From: Arthrobacter agilis | Lineage (GTDB): Bacteria; Actinomycetota; Actinomycetes; Actinomycetales; Micrococcaceae | NCBI RefSeq assembly: GCF_030816075.1 | Contig: NZ_JAUSXO010000001.1 | Span: 2,170,001-2,234,000, forward strand | Length of the DNA stretch: 64,000 nt | Direction: 5' to 3' | Shown: positions 11,470 to 21,743 of the stretch, piece after piece | How the letters are laid out: each line of letters opens with the position of its first letter | Position numbering within the stretch: position 1 is the stretch's first letter | The notes under the pieces: model-generated | Databases searched by the model: none | Told to the model about the DNA's origin: nothing | What the model saw: only the letters and a program-made list of their open reading frames with translations | Made by a program: the position numbers and the translations under genes

Positions 11470-12147
11470 GTGCGACGGCGGGTGCCCGCGACGACCGGTC
11501 CGCGCATGCTGATCGCACCGGACGCAGACGAGGCCCGCAGGCTCCTGCAGGAGGAGCTGGCGAAACCGGCCTACGTGGAGGCACAGCCCAACATCTTCGA
11601 ACGCATCCTCGCCGAGTTCCTGCGCGGCATCGGCAGGCTCCTGGACGGGGTGGAAGGCCTGGGGGCCGGGCCCGGGACGCTCCTGGTGGCGGTCGGCGCG
11701 GCGCTGGTCATCGTCGTGGCCGTCGTGCTCATCAGGCCGCGCCTCAACGCACGCGGGCGGAAGCAGGACACCGCTGTCTTCGACGACGGCGCCCGGCGCT
11801 CGGCGGAGCATCACCGTCGCCGGTCCGCAGAGCTCGCGTCGGACCGCGACTGGAACGGCGCTGTCGCCGAGCTGCTGCGCGCGATCATCCGATCCGCGGA
11901 GGAACGCGTCGTGGTCGAGGAGCAGGTCGGGAGGACGGCCACGGAGGCGGCCGGGCAGCTCGGAGGAGCGTTCCCGGCCCTGGCGCCCGACATCGCCCGG
12001 CTCGCCGACCTCTTCAACGAGACCCACTACGGCAGCGGCACGGCCGGGGCGGACGACTACCGGCGCGCCGTCGAGCTCGACGGGCGGCTCGCGTCCGAGC
12101 AGCCCGGCCGCCGCACCGGCACGACGACGCCGGCGGCACCGCGATGA
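11470..12147 (+). CDS. DUF4129 domain membrane protein
   Basis: The 225-residue product has one membrane segment (about 70-88) and a cytoplasmic C-terminal DUF4129 domain with ELASDRDWNGAVAELLRAIIR and FNETHYGSGTAGADDYRRAVELD. Proteins of this family sit beside MoxR ATPases and DUF58 proteins; their role is not known in molecular terms. The region before the membrane segment contains EARRLLQEELAKPAYVEAQPN, typical of the actinobacterial members. The start is uncertain: the GTG at 11470 and the ATG at 11506 are both possible and neither has a strong ribosome site. The stop overlaps the next gene by four bases (ATGA), so translation is coupled. Confidence 0.88.
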   Translation: MRRRVPATTGPRMLIAPDADEARRLLQEELAKPAYVEAQPNIFERILAEFLRGIGRLLDGVEGLGAGPGTLLVAVGAALVIVVAVVLIRPRLNARGRKQDTAVFDDGARRSAEHHRRRSAELASDRDWNGAVAELLRAIIRSAEERVVVEEQVGRTATEAAGQLGGAFPALAPDIARLADLFNETHYGSGTAGADDYRRAVELDGRLASEQPGRRTGTTTPAAPR

Positions 12148-13471
12148 CGCGCGACGCCCAACCGGCGCACGCCCGGAGCACCGCTGTGCAGGGGACCGGG
12201 ATCCAGCGGGCGACGTCCTCCGGCGGGGCGGACGGGCGACCCGCCCCTCGATCCGCCGTCGGGCCGGGGTCCGAGCACATGGGTGACGGCGGAAGCGTGC
12301 TCGCGACCACCCGCCGCCGCCTCCGCCGCTCCGTGCCCCTGCTGGTCGGCGCCATCGTGCTCGCGGTGATCGTCCTGCTCAACCTCCTCCCGGGACAGGA
12401 GGAGGACGACGGTCCGCTGTCCCCCGGCAACGCGGCACCCCAGGGCGCGCGCGCAGTGGCGGAGGTCCTCGCGGCCGAGGGTGTCGACGTCGTGCGCGTC
12501 GAGTCGTTCGAGGACGCGCTGGAGGAACTGGACGCCGGACCGGCGACGCTGTTCCTCAACGATGCACGGCAGTACCTCAGCGCCACCCAGGTGGCGGAGC
12601 TGGCCGACGCATCGGGCCGGGCCGTCCTCGCGGCCCCGGCAAGCCGGCAGCTGACCGCGCTGGACGAGGAGTTCACCCTGCTCGGCTCCGTACCCCTGGA
12701 TTTCGGTGACACGCCCGCGCTCGCCGCGGAGTGCCAGGACGAGGCCGCGACGGCGGCAGGTACGATCTCCGCGACCGGGACGGCCTACTCGGGCGGCATC
12801 GAGTGCTTCCCGACGCCCGTCGTCGGCGTCACCGACGACGGCAGCGACGACGGCAGTGACGACGGCAGCGGCGGCCTGTACACCACGAGCGCCGACGGGG
12901 CGGTGGCCGTCCTCGGGGCGCCGTCGGTCCTCTCCAACGAGACGATCACGGAGGACGGCAACGCCGCCCTCGCCCTGCACGCCCTGGGATCCCTCCCGAC
13001 GCTCGTCTGGTACGAGCCGACGGGCGCGGACATCGTCGCGAGCGGTGAGGGCATCGATCCCCGGACGCTCCTGCCCCCGTGGGTGGACCCGCTCCTGGTC
13101 TGGCTGCTCGTCTGCGCCGTCCTGGCGATGGCCTGGAAGGGACGACGCCTGGGGCCGCTGGCGGTCGAGCCGCTGCCCGTCGTCGTCCGTGCGGCCGAGA
13201 CGGCGGAGGGCCGCGCCCGGCTCTACCAGGACTCCCGGTCTGTGGCGCACGCTGCGGCGAACCTCCGTGCCGCCGCGCTCACCCGGATGGCACGCCGCCT
13301 CCGCGTGGACCGTTCGGCCCCGCCGGGTGAGATCCTCGACGCCGTGGCCCGCCACAGCGGCCGGCCCCGCACCGACCTCGAGCGGCGACTGCTCGACCAC
13401 ACCCCGACCACCGACCGTGAGCTTGTGCTGTGGGCACAGGAGATCCTCGACCTCGAGAAGGAGATTCGATC

Positions 13472-13475
<4 letters not shown>
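12144..13475 (+). CDS. DUF4350 domain membrane protein
   Basis: The 443-residue product has a disordered N-terminus, a membrane segment at about 64-84 (SVPLLVGAIVLAVIVLLNLL), a large extracytoplasmic DUF4350 domain and a second membrane segment at about 316-334. A cytoplasmic tail of about 110 residues follows. The DUF4350 part includes QGARAVAEVLAAEGVDVVRVES, similar to a glutamine-amidotransferase-like fold without a visible catalytic Cys. A small Asp/Gly/Ser repeat (DDGS three times, encoded by a 12-base repeat at 12834-12869) lies in the outer domain. It overlaps both the DUF4129 gene and the moxR-like gene by ATGA junctions, so the three are almost certainly made together. Function is unknown. 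Confidence 0.88.
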
Positions 13476-14626
<1,151 letters not shown>

Positions 14627-14682
14627 GGTCCCTACCCCACCCCCTCCGAGCGCTGCTGCGTCCGGAGCCGAGAGGAGCTCCC

Positions 14683-15975
14683 GTGGTTCTCACCGGCCGC
14701 CTCGTCCTGCTGGCGCTGCTCGGCGTCGTGCCTGTCATCCTGTTCCCGGGTGCGACGTCGATCCTGCTGTGGGCGGCGCTCCTCGCCGCCGTGACCGCCG
14801 TCGATCTGTCCCTCGCCGCATCACCCCGCCGGGTGGGGATCGTGCGTGAGCTCCCCGACGGCGTGCGGCTCGGCGAGGAGTGCCGCAGCGCCCTGGTGCT
14901 GCGCAACGACACCCGCAGGCCGCTGCGCGCCAGGGTGCGTGAGGCCTGGCAGCCGTCGGCCGGTGCCGTCGACCCGGAGCAGTCGGTCCTGGTCCCGCCC
15001 GGGGAGTCGCGCCGCATGGGGGTCCTCCTCCGCCCCGGGCGCCGCGGGATCCTCCGCGTGGAGACGGTGACCATCCGGGGCGCCGGTCCGCTCGGGGTGG
15101 CCGCGCGGCAGGTCACGGTCACGGCCCCCGGCGCGCTCCGGGTGCTCCCGCCCTTCGCCTCCAAGCGGCACCTGCCGTCGAAGCTCCGCCGCCTGCGCGA
15201 GCTGGACGGCCGGTCCGCGGTGCAGATCCGGGGCGCGGGCACGGAGTTCGACTCGCTGCGCGACTACGTCCGGGGCGACGACGTGCGCTCCATCGACTGG
15301 CGGGCGACGGCCCGACGGCGCGACACCGTCGTGCGGACCTGGCGCCCGGAGCGTGACCGGCGCGTCGTCGTCGTGCTCGACACGTCGCGTACCTCGGCGG
15401 CGCGCGTGCTCGACGAGCCGCGCCTGGACACCGGCATCGAGGCGGCGCTGCTGCTGTCCGTGCTCGCCGAGCGTGGCGGTGACAAGGTGCACTTCCTGGC
15501 GTTCGACCGCCGGCTGCGGGCACGCGTCGATTCGACGGCGAAGGGCAACCTGCTCGGCTCGCTCGTGGCGGCGATGGCCCCCCTGGAGGCCGAACTGATC
15601 GAGGCCGACTGGTCACGCCTCCCGGCGCAGGTGCGGGCCGCGTCGCCCCACCGCAGTCTCGTGGTCCTGCTGACCTCGCTCGACTCGGGGGCCGTCGAGG
15701 AGGGCCTGCTGCCCGCGTTGCCGGGCCTCACCGAACGCCACGTCGTCGTGGTCGCCTCGGTCCGTGATCCGCGGCTCGAGGAGATGGCGGCCGACCGGTC
15801 GACGGCGGCGGCGACGTTCCGTGCTGCGGCTGCGGAGCGTGCCCTGCTGGACCGGGCGGCGGTGGCCGACCAGCTCCGCCTCGTCGGGGCGGAGGTCGTG
15901 GACGCGGTTCCCGCGGAGCTCCCGCCGCTCCTCGCGGACACGTACATCAGGCTCAAGGCCGCCGGGCGCCTGTGA
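14683..15975 (+). CDS. DUF58 domain protein, MoxR partner
   Basis: The 430-residue protein has two hydrophobic segments at the N-terminus (about 5-45), a beta-rich region, and the DUF58 core with the signature GTEFDSLRDYVRGDDVRSIDWRATARR. After it comes a von Willebrand A-like fold with VVVLDTSRTSAA, which may bind a metal. DUF58 and MoxR proteins are encoded together across bacteria and are thought to act as one system. The GTG start at 14683 is preceded by GAGAGGAGC at good spacing. It is the last gene of the MoxR island here; the transglutaminase-like protein often found in such clusters is absent. Confidence 0.92.
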   Translation: MVLTGRLVLLALLGVVPVILFPGATSILLWAALLAAVTAVDLSLAASPRRVGIVRELPDGVRLGEECRSALVLRNDTRRPLRARVREAWQPSAGAVDPEQSVLVPPGESRRMGVLLRPGRRGILRVETVTIRGAGPLGVAARQVTVTAPGALRVLPPFASKRHLPSKLRRLRELDGRSAVQIRGAGTEFDSLRDYVRGDDVRSIDWRATARRRDTVVRTWRPERDRRVVVVLDTSRTSAARVLDEPRLDTGIEAALLLSVLAERGGDKVHFLAFDRRLRARVDSTAKGNLLGSLVAAMAPLEAELIEADWSRLPAQVRAASPHRSLVVLLTSLDSGAVEEGLLPALPGLTERHVVVVASVRDPRLEEMAADRSTAAATFRAAAAERALLDRAAVADQLRLVGAEVVDAVPAELPPLLADTYIRLKAAGRL

Positions 15976-16066
15976 ACGGCGTCGGCTGCCCTGCGCCTGC
16001 GGCGCTCCGAGGGCCGGACGTCCGCAGCGTGATTGACTGGTGGTCCGAGCGACGGAAGTGGGCGGC

Positions 16067-16735
16067 ATGACCTCGATCTACCAGCAGGCGATGGGCAGCG
16101 ACTTCGGCCGCCTGCAGCCGGAGCTGCGCGAGTACTTCGGGCTGCACGCCGGGAGCGGCCTCGCCGGCCACGGGCGCGGGGTGTTCGACGTCGCCGGATG
16201 CCCCGCGTGGTTCGCCCGGCCGGCCTTCCGCCTCACGGCCCTCGAGAATGCGTTCTTCCCCGAATACGGCGACGACGTCCCTTTCACGATCAGGAACTAC
16301 CCGCACACCGACCCGTTCGGCCGGCCGGCGCTCACGGCCCGCCGTGAGCTGGACTTCGGGACGGCGCTGCGCGTCTTCGAGGACACCACCTCCCTGCAGG
16401 ACGGCGTCCTGACCGACTACGTGGGCCGGCACCGCCGGATGGCCACCCTTCTGACCTGCACCTCGACGGACGACGGGCACATCCGCATGGTGTCCTCGCA
16501 GACCCGGGTGTTCGCGGGCATCCGCCTGCCCCTGCCCGACGCCGTCGGTGCGCTCGCCTACGTGGAGCAGTGGTGGGACGACGACACCGGTGCCTTCCGG
16601 ATCAAGACCCGGGTGGTCCACCGACAGCTCGGGACCCTGCTGGTGTATGCCGGGGCCTTCGACTACACGCTCGAGGAGTTCGACGGCGTCCTGCCCGCCG
16701 ACGCGCGCCCGCGGCGCTGGGAGCAGCGCGTCTGA
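16067..16735 (+). CDS. DUF4166 domain protein
   Basis: The 222-residue product begins MTSIYQQAMGSDFGRLQPELREYFGL and matches the DUF4166 family (YndJ-like C-terminal domain), whose function is unknown. Visible hallmarks are the N-terminal YQQAMGxDFxxLxPxLxxYF pattern, a central PFGRPALTARRELDF segment and a C-terminal DYTLEEFDGVLPADARPRRWEQR. No membrane segment or signal peptide is evident. I chose the ATG at 16067 rather than one nine codons upstream, because the family pattern starts here. It follows the DUF58 gene after about 90 bases and is convergent with the next gene. Confidence 0.85.
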   Translation: MTSIYQQAMGSDFGRLQPELREYFGLHAGSGLAGHGRGVFDVAGCPAWFARPAFRLTALENAFFPEYGDDVPFTIRNYPHTDPFGRPALTARRELDFGTALRVFEDTTSLQDGVLTDYVGRHRRMATLLTCTSTDDGHIRMVSSQTRVFAGIRLPLPDAVGALAYVEQWWDDDTGAFRIKTRVVHRQLGTLLVYAGAFDYTLEEFDGVLPADARPRRWEQRV

Positions 16736-16778
16736 CGAGGGGCGCGTCCGACAGCGGCGTCGGCCGCCGGACGGCCGG

Positions 16779-17810
16779 TCAGCCCTCGACGCGGACCTGG
16801 TCCAGCGCGTCGGCCACCTGCGCGAGCCGCGTGAGTGCCCGGGTCGCCTCGCCGGGCGTCGAGGATTCGAGCCCGGGTCGGGTGGTCACCGTCAGCACTC
16901 CGAGCGTCGAGACGGGCAGACCGACGCGGCGCCATGCGGCGAGGACCGACTCGGCCAGGACCCTCACCTGGGGAAGGGCGGCCCGCGGATCGAGGATCGC
17001 GAGCTCCAGCAGCCGGCCCGCCTCGATGTCCTCGGCGAGTGCCTCCCAGCGCCGGTCGGAGATCCGGGGCAGATCCAGCGAGAGCGCCGAGGCGGTGCTG
17101 GAGCGGGCCGCGTCGAGGGCGACGTCCCCGCCGCCCGGGACGAGCACCGTACGGGCGGCACCGGCGGCGAGGGCGGACCCCGTCACGAGGTCCCATGCCT
17201 CCGTGGCCTCCCGCCGGTCGACGGCGCGCAGCGTGCGGTAGCCGCTCGCGGTCGGCACACGGCCGGTGAGGATCTCCTCGGCGTCCGGCTCGTCGAGCTG
17301 GAGGAGCAGTTCGGCTCCCCGCGCGACGGCGGACACGCGGCGCACGAGGTCCGCGGCCCCCGAGGCGAGCGATGCATAGAGTTCCCGTCGGGCCCCGTGG
17401 TCGATCAGGACGCGCTCGCCGTTGTGCAGGTGGACGCCGGCCGCCAGGGAGAGCGGGCCCCGCAGGTGCAGCTTCAGCCGCGGTGCGGGGACCTCCTCGG
17501 CCCCGGCGATGTCACCGAGGGCGTTGATGTCGGAGGACAGGGCCGATTCGGCGCGTCGCTGATCCCTGCCGGGGCGCTGCACGAGGCGCCAGCCGTGCGG
17601 CTGCAGGTCGAAGGGCAGCTCATCGAGCACCCCAAGCGTCCGCCCGACGGCGTCGCTGCCCGGTCCGCGCGCGGGCAGCGACGGCAGGAAGGGCAGGTTC
17701 GCTCCCCCGAGCTCGCCGCGCACGGCCCGGTTGGCCTCGAGAGGGTCGGTGCCGGGCCAGTCCCCGGCGGATGTCGCTCCGACGGACCGGACGGAGGGCT
17801 CCTCAGGCAT
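16779..17810 (-). CDS. MetE/UroD-fold protein annotated as B12-independent methionine synthase-like
   Basis: The 343-residue product aligns by eye with actinobacterial proteins called vitamin-B12-independent methionine synthase family, a UroD/MetE TIM-barrel fold. Recognisable parts are RLKLHLRGPLSLAAGVHLHNGERVLIDHGARRELYASLA, LLLQLDEPD, and SLDLPRISDRRWEALAEDIEAGRLLELAILDPR. The whole protein contains no cysteine, whereas MetE needs two cysteines to hold its catalytic zinc. A true methionine synthase activity is therefore unlikely, and the role is unknown. The ATG at 17810 overlaps the chorismate mutase stop by eight bases. It closes the cysteine desulfurase-mnmA-chorismate mutase operon. 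Confidence 0.82.
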   Translation of the reverse strand: MPEEPSVRSVGATSAGDWPGTDPLEANRAVRGELGGANLPFLPSLPARGPGSDAVGRTLGVLDELPFDLQPHGWRLVQRPGRDQRRAESALSSDINALGDIAGAEEVPAPRLKLHLRGPLSLAAGVHLHNGERVLIDHGARRELYASLASGAADLVRRVSAVARGAELLLQLDEPDAEEILTGRVPTASGYRTLRAVDRREATEAWDLVTGSALAAGAARTVLVPGGGDVALDAARSSTASALSLDLPRISDRRWEALAEDIEAGRLLELAILDPRAALPQVRVLAESVLAAWRRVGLPVSTLGVLTVTTRPGLESSTPGEATRALTRLAQVADALDQVRVEG

Positions 17811-18297
17811 GTGTGCCGGAGATCCCGGTCGCAGGGCTCGACGGCGCGGGGGCACCGGCGCTCGTCGGCGTGGAGGCACCCGCCGGGGCGGTCGGCGCCG
17901 AGGCACTGTCCCGGGAGGGGCCGGCGGGGGCGGCGGTGTCCGCGCCGGGCCGGCGGTTCTCGGAGATCGCCTGGTGGTGCCGGATCACCTCGGAGATGAT
18001 GAAGTTCAGGAACTTCTCGGCGAAGGCCGGGTCAAGCTGCGCCTCCTCGGCCAGCATGCGGAGCCGGGCGATCTGCGCGGCCTCGCGCTGCGGGTCGCCG
18101 GGCGGCAGGTCGTGCTCGGCCTTGAGGTGTCCGACCCGCTGCGTCGCCTTGAAGCGTTCGGCCAGCAGGTAGACGAGCGTCGCGTCGATGTTGTCGATGG
18201 AGCTCCTCACCGAGAGAAGCTCCGCCATCACCTCGGGGGCCACGTCTCCCGCGAGTGAACTGGCTGCCGGGTCGAAGCCGCTGCGTGGATGCGTCAT
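17803..18297 (-). CDS. AroQ-type chorismate mutase
   Basis: Chorismate mutase converts chorismate to prephenate on the way to Phe and Tyr. The 164-residue product carries an all-helical AroQ domain (about 26-115) with LSVRSSIDNIDATLVYLLAERFKATQRVGHLKAEHDLPPGDPQRE. Conserved Arg and Lys positions match substrate-binding residues of the family. A low-complexity tail of about 45 residues, rich in Pro, Ala, Ser and Thr, follows; its role is unknown. No signal peptide is present, so this is a cytoplasmic form. The ATG at 18297 lies 43 bases after the mnmA stop, and the stop overlaps the following gene. Confidence 0.9.
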   Translation of the reverse strand: MTHPRSGFDPAASSLAGDVAPEVMAELLSVRSSIDNIDATLVYLLAERFKATQRVGHLKAEHDLPPGDPQREAAQIARLRMLAEEAQLDPAFAEKFLNFIISEVIRHHQAISENRRPGADTAAPAGPSRDSASAPTAPAGASTPTSAGAPAPSSPATGISGTHA

Positions 18298-18340
18298 GAG
18301 TCCAGTCAAGCAGAAGCCGGGGGCCCTCCGTGAACTGCGA

Positions 18341-19477
18341 CTAGCCTGCCGCGGCCAGCTCGGGACGGAGGGCGGAACGCGCCGAATCGATGGTCGCCTG
18401 CCCGAGCACGCGCGTGCCCTGGTACAGCACCACCGTCTGGCCCGGTGCCACACCGCGCATCGGTTCGATCAGGCGCACCACGAGCTGCTGGACCCCGTCG
18501 GCGGACTCGACCGTCGCCCGTGCCGGCACGGGATCGCCGTGCGCCCGCACCTGGGCGGTGCACTCGAACTCCTCCCCCGTGCGTACCTCGGCGATGGGCA
18601 GACCCGCCCACGAGACCTTGATGCCGCGCATCTCGTCGATCGCGAGCAGGTGCTCCGGTCCCACCACCACCTCGTTCTGCTTGGGACGGATCTCGAGGAC
18701 GAAGCGCGGCTTGCCGTCGGCGGCGGGCGTGCCGAGCTTCAGTCCGCGCCGCTGGCCGACCGTGAAGGCGTTCGCCCCGGGGTGGCTGCCGATCCGCTCA
18801 CCGTCGACGTCGAGGATGTCACCCTCGGTCATCTCGATGCGCTCCTCGAGCCAGCCGCGCGTGTCGCCGTCCGGGATGAAGCAGATGTCGTGGCTGTCGG
18901 GCTTGTTCGCGACCGAGAGTCCCCGCCGCTCGGCCTCGGCCCGTACCTCGGCCTTCGACGGCGTCTCGGCCAGGGGGAACATGGAGTGCTTGAGCTGCTC
19001 GTGCGTCAGCACGCCGAGCACGTAGGACTGGTCCTTCGCCCAGTCGGCCGCGCGGTGCAGCTCCGGGTTGCCGTCGGCGTCCTCGACCACCTTCGCGTAG
19101 TGGCCGGTGCACACGGCGTCGAACCCGAGCGCGAGCGCCTTCTCGAGCAGGGCCGCGAACTTGATGCGCTCGTTGCAGCGCATGCAGGGGTTCGGGGTGC
19201 GTCCCGCCGCGTACTCGGCGACGAAGTCGTCGACGACGTCCTCCTTGAACCGCTCGGAGAAGTCCCACACGTAGTACGGGATGCCGAGGATGTCGCAGGC
19301 GCGCCACGCGTCCCGCGAGTCCTCGATGGTGCAGCAGCCGCGGCTGCCCGTCCGGAGCGTCCCCGGCATGCGGGAGAGGGCGAGGTGGACGCCGACGACG
19401 TCGTGCCCCGCCTCCACGGCGCGTGCCGCCGCCACCGCGGAGTCGACTCCGCCGCTCATCGCTGCCAGTACCCTCAT
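18341..19477 (-). CDS. mnmA: tRNA-specific 2-thiouridylase MnmA
   Basis: MnmA adds sulfur to U34 of tRNA-Glu, -Gln and -Lys, using sulfur that starts from a cysteine desulfurase. The 378-residue product has the PP-loop ATP site SGGVDS at 8-13, the first catalytic Cys98 in NPCMRCN and the second, Cys199, in [10 protein letters not shown]. Both are intact, so it should be active. The C-terminal barrel domain follows with [11 protein letters not shown]. Length is normal for the family. The start overlaps the stop of the upstream cysteine desulfurase by four bases (ATGA), which places sulfur donor and acceptor in one unit. Confidence 0.97.
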   Translation of the reverse strand: MRVLAAMSGGVDSAVAAARAVEAGHDVVGVHLALSRMPGTLRTGSRGCCTIEDSRDAWRACDILGIPYYVWDFSERFKEDVVDDFVAEYAAGRTPNPCMRCNERIKFAALLEKALALGFDAVCTGHYAKVVEDADGNPELHRAADWAKDQSYVLGVLTHEQLKHSMFPLAETPSKAEVRAEAERRGLSVANKPDSHDICFIPDGDTRGWLEERIEMTEGDILDVDGERIGSHPGANAFTVGQRRGLKLGTPAADGKPRFVLEIRPKQNEVVVGPEHLLAIDEMRGIKVSWAGLPIAEVRTGEEFECTAQVRAHGDPVPARATVESADGVQQLVVRLIEPMRGVAPGQTVVLYQGTRVLGQATIDSARSALRPELAAAG

Positions 19478-20697
19478 GAGAAACCCGTTCCTGCCGTCTG
19501 GATGGTTGATGCGTGCCCGGCCATTCCCGCCTTGCGGGCGCGGGCGTAGGCTCCCCCGATGGCCGCCACCACGGCGTCAACGTCGGAGGCCGTGGATGTA
19601 TGCCCCAGGCTGAACCGCTGGGCGCCGCGGGCCTCGTCCTCCGTCAGCCCCATCGCGAGCAGCACGTGCGACGGCCGCGGGACCCCGGCCGTGCAGGCGG
19701 AGCCGGTCGAGGACTCGATCCCCGCGAGGTCGAGGAGGAACAGGAGGGAGTCGCCCTCGCAGCCCGGGAAGGTGAAGTGGACGTTGCCGGGGAGCCGCGT
19801 GCCCTCCGGGGCGGGGTGCGCGACACCGCGCAGCACCGCGTCCGGCACCTCGCGGAGGATCCCGTCGATGAGCCGGTCCCTGAGACCCGCGAGGCGGACG
19901 GACTCGGCGTGGAGGCCGGCGACGGCGTCGTCCGCCGCTGCGGCGAACGCGGCGATGCCCGCGCCGTCGAGCGTGCCCGAGCGGATGTCGCGTTCCTGCC
20001 CGCCGCCGTGCTGCACGGGCGTGAGCGAGACGGCACGGCCCACGAGCAGGGCACCGACGCCCACCGGACCCCCGATCTTGTGGGCGCTGACGGCCATCGT
20101 GGCGAGTCCGGACGCGGCGAAGGACACCGGGAGGGCCCCGAACGCCTGCACGGCGTCGCTGTGGACCGGGACCCCGTAGCGTGCGGCCTCCTCGACGACG
20201 GCCCGCACGGGCTGCACGGACCCGACCTCGTTGTTCGCCCACATGACGGTCACGAGCGAAACCCTGTCCGGCGCGTCGGCGAGCGCGGCGCGCAGCGCGT
20301 CGAGGGACACCACGCCTGCCGCGTCCACGGGCAGCCAGACGACCTCGGCACCCTCGTGCCGCTCGAGCCATTCGACGGTGTCCTGCACGGCGTGGTGCTC
20401 GATGGAACTGCAGAGGATCCGGGTCCGGGCAGGATCCTCTGCCTGGCGCGCCCAGTAGAGGCCCTTGATGGCGAGGTTGTCCGCCTCGGTTCCACCCGAG
20501 GTGAAGACGACCTCCGAGGCGTGTGCCCCGGCCGCCGCGGCGACCGTCTCCCGGGCCTCCTCGACGGCGCGCCGGGCACGACGGCCCGAGCCGTGGAGGG
20601 AGGAGGGGTTTCCGCTCCGGCTGAGTTCGCGGGTGAGTGCGGCGAGCGCCGGCGCCGAGATCGGCGTGGTCGCCGCGTGATCGACATACACGGGCAT
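19474..20697 (-). CDS. Cysteine desulfurase (IscS/NifS family)
   Basis: This PLP enzyme removes sulfur from cysteine and passes it on as a persulfide, here most likely to MnmA. The 407-residue product begins [12 protein letters not shown]. It has the PLP lysine Lys207 in VSAHKIGGP, the PLP-contacting SGGTEADN and HHAVQ, and the active-site Cys335 in [17 protein letters not shown]. The loop around the Cys is of the group I (IscS-like) type. No other Fe-S cluster genes lie beside it, which suggests a role in tRNA thiolation. It is the first gene of the unit and is divergent from the DHPS-like gene. Confidence 0.95.
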   Translation of the reverse strand: MPVYVDHAATTPISAPALAALTRELSRSGNPSSLHGSGRRARRAVEEARETVAAAAGAHASEVVFTSGGTEADNLAIKGLYWARQAEDPARTRILCSSIEHHAVQDTVEWLERHEGAEVVWLPVDAAGVVSLDALRAALADAPDRVSLVTVMWANNEVGSVQPVRAVVEEAARYGVPVHSDAVQAFGALPVSFAASGLATMAVSAHKIGGPVGVGALLVGRAVSLTPVQHGGGQERDIRSGTLDGAGIAAFAAAADDAVAGLHAESVRLAGLRDRLIDGILREVPDAVLRGVAHPAPEGTRLPGNVHFTFPGCEGDSLLFLLDLAGIESSTGSACTAGVPRPSHVLLAMGLTEDEARGAQRFSLGHTSTASDVDAVVAAIGGAYARARKAGMAGHASTIQTAGTGFS

Positions 20698-20798
20698 ACC
20701 CCAATTCTACGGGCGCCACACCGGGGAGCCGATCCCGGCGGCGTCCGGCCTGCTCCGCACACGGCGGTCCGCCCAGCACGCAGTGGTACAAAGACAGC

Positions 20799-21743
20799 AT
20801 GGACAGTCAAGCAGCGGCTCCTTCATCGCCCGGCACCTACCTGCCGGGCCTCCGGCACGCGACCCATACCTTCGGCGCGCGCACCGTGGACTTCGACCGG
20901 CAGGTGGCGCTCATGGCGGTCATCAACCGGACACCGGACTCCTTCTACGACGGCGGTGCGACCTTCGCCCTGCAGGCCGCCGTCGACGCGTCCCTGAAGG
21001 CCGTCGAGGACGGCGCCGACTGGGTCGACATCGGCGGGGCGCCCTTCTCCCCGGGCGAGCCGATCCCCGCGGCGGAGGAGGCGGACCGGATCGTGCCCGT
21101 CATCGCGTCCGTGCGGGCGGCATCCGACGTCATCATCTCCGCCGACACCTTCCTGCCCGAGGTGGCCCGGCAGGCGCTCGCCGCCGGCGCGAACGTGGTC
21201 AACGACACGACGGGCCTGCGGGATCCGGACCTGGCGGCCGTGGTGGCCGATGCCGGCGCGCACCTCGTCATCACCCACAGCCTCGCCGAGCCCCGCACCG
21301 TGTACCCGCGGCCCACCTACGGTGACGTGGTGGGCGAGATCGTGGATTTCCTCCTGCGCAAGGTCGACGACGCCGTCCGGCTCGGCATCCCCGAGGACCG
21401 CATCCTGCTCGACCCCGGACACGACCTCAACAAGAACACCCTGCACTCGCTCGAGATCACGCGCCGGTTCTCCGAGATCGCCGGCCTGGGCTTCCCCACC
21501 CTGGCCGCGGTGTCCAACAAGGACTTCATCGGCGAGACCCTCGACCGTCCCAAGCGTGAACGGGTGGAGGGTTCCCTCGCCGCAGCCGTCATCTGCATCC
21601 TCGGCGGGGCGCGCGTGGTCCGGATGCACAACGTCGCGGCGTCCCGTGCCGCCGTCAACCTCACCGAGGCGGTCCTCGGGTGGCGGGAACCGGTCTACCT
21701 CCGCCACAACATGGGCGACGTCAACGAGCCGGTGACGCCGTGA
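20799..21743 (+). CDS. Dihydropteroate-synthase-like protein (FolP2 type)
   Basis: The 314-residue product has the pterin-binding TIM-barrel fold of dihydropteroate synthase. The N-terminal signature reads MAVINRTPDSFYDGG (39-53), close to the actinobacterial FolP2 form rather than the FolP1 form with NVTxDSFSDGG. Other catalytic motifs are also altered: DPGHDLNKN replaces the usual DPGxGFxK loop, SNKDFIG replaces SRKxFIG, and RMHNV replaces RxHDV. So folate synthesis is doubtful. The ATG at 20799 has no ribosome site; a TACAAA at 20787-20792 suggests a leaderless message. The stop overlaps the next gene by four bases (GTGA). Confidence 0.87.
   Translation: MDSQAAAPSSPGTYLPGLRHATHTFGARTVDFDRQVALMAVINRTPDSFYDGGATFALQAAVDASLKAVEDGADWVDIGGAPFSPGEPIPAAEEADRIVPVIASVRAASDVIISADTFLPEVARQALAAGANVVNDTTGLRDPDLAAVVADAGAHLVITHSLAEPRTVYPRPTYGDVVGEIVDFLLRKVDDAVRLGIPEDRILLDPGHDLNKNTLHSLEITRRFSEIAGLGFPTLAAVSNKDFIGETLDRPKRERVEGSLAAAVICILGGARVVRMHNVAASRAAVNLTEAVLGWREPVYLRHNMGDVNEPVTP

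Noticed and set aside
16736-16778. Terminator between the DUF4166 and MetE-like genes
   Set aside because: Only short, weak hairpins of about five base pairs can be drawn, so I did not list one.
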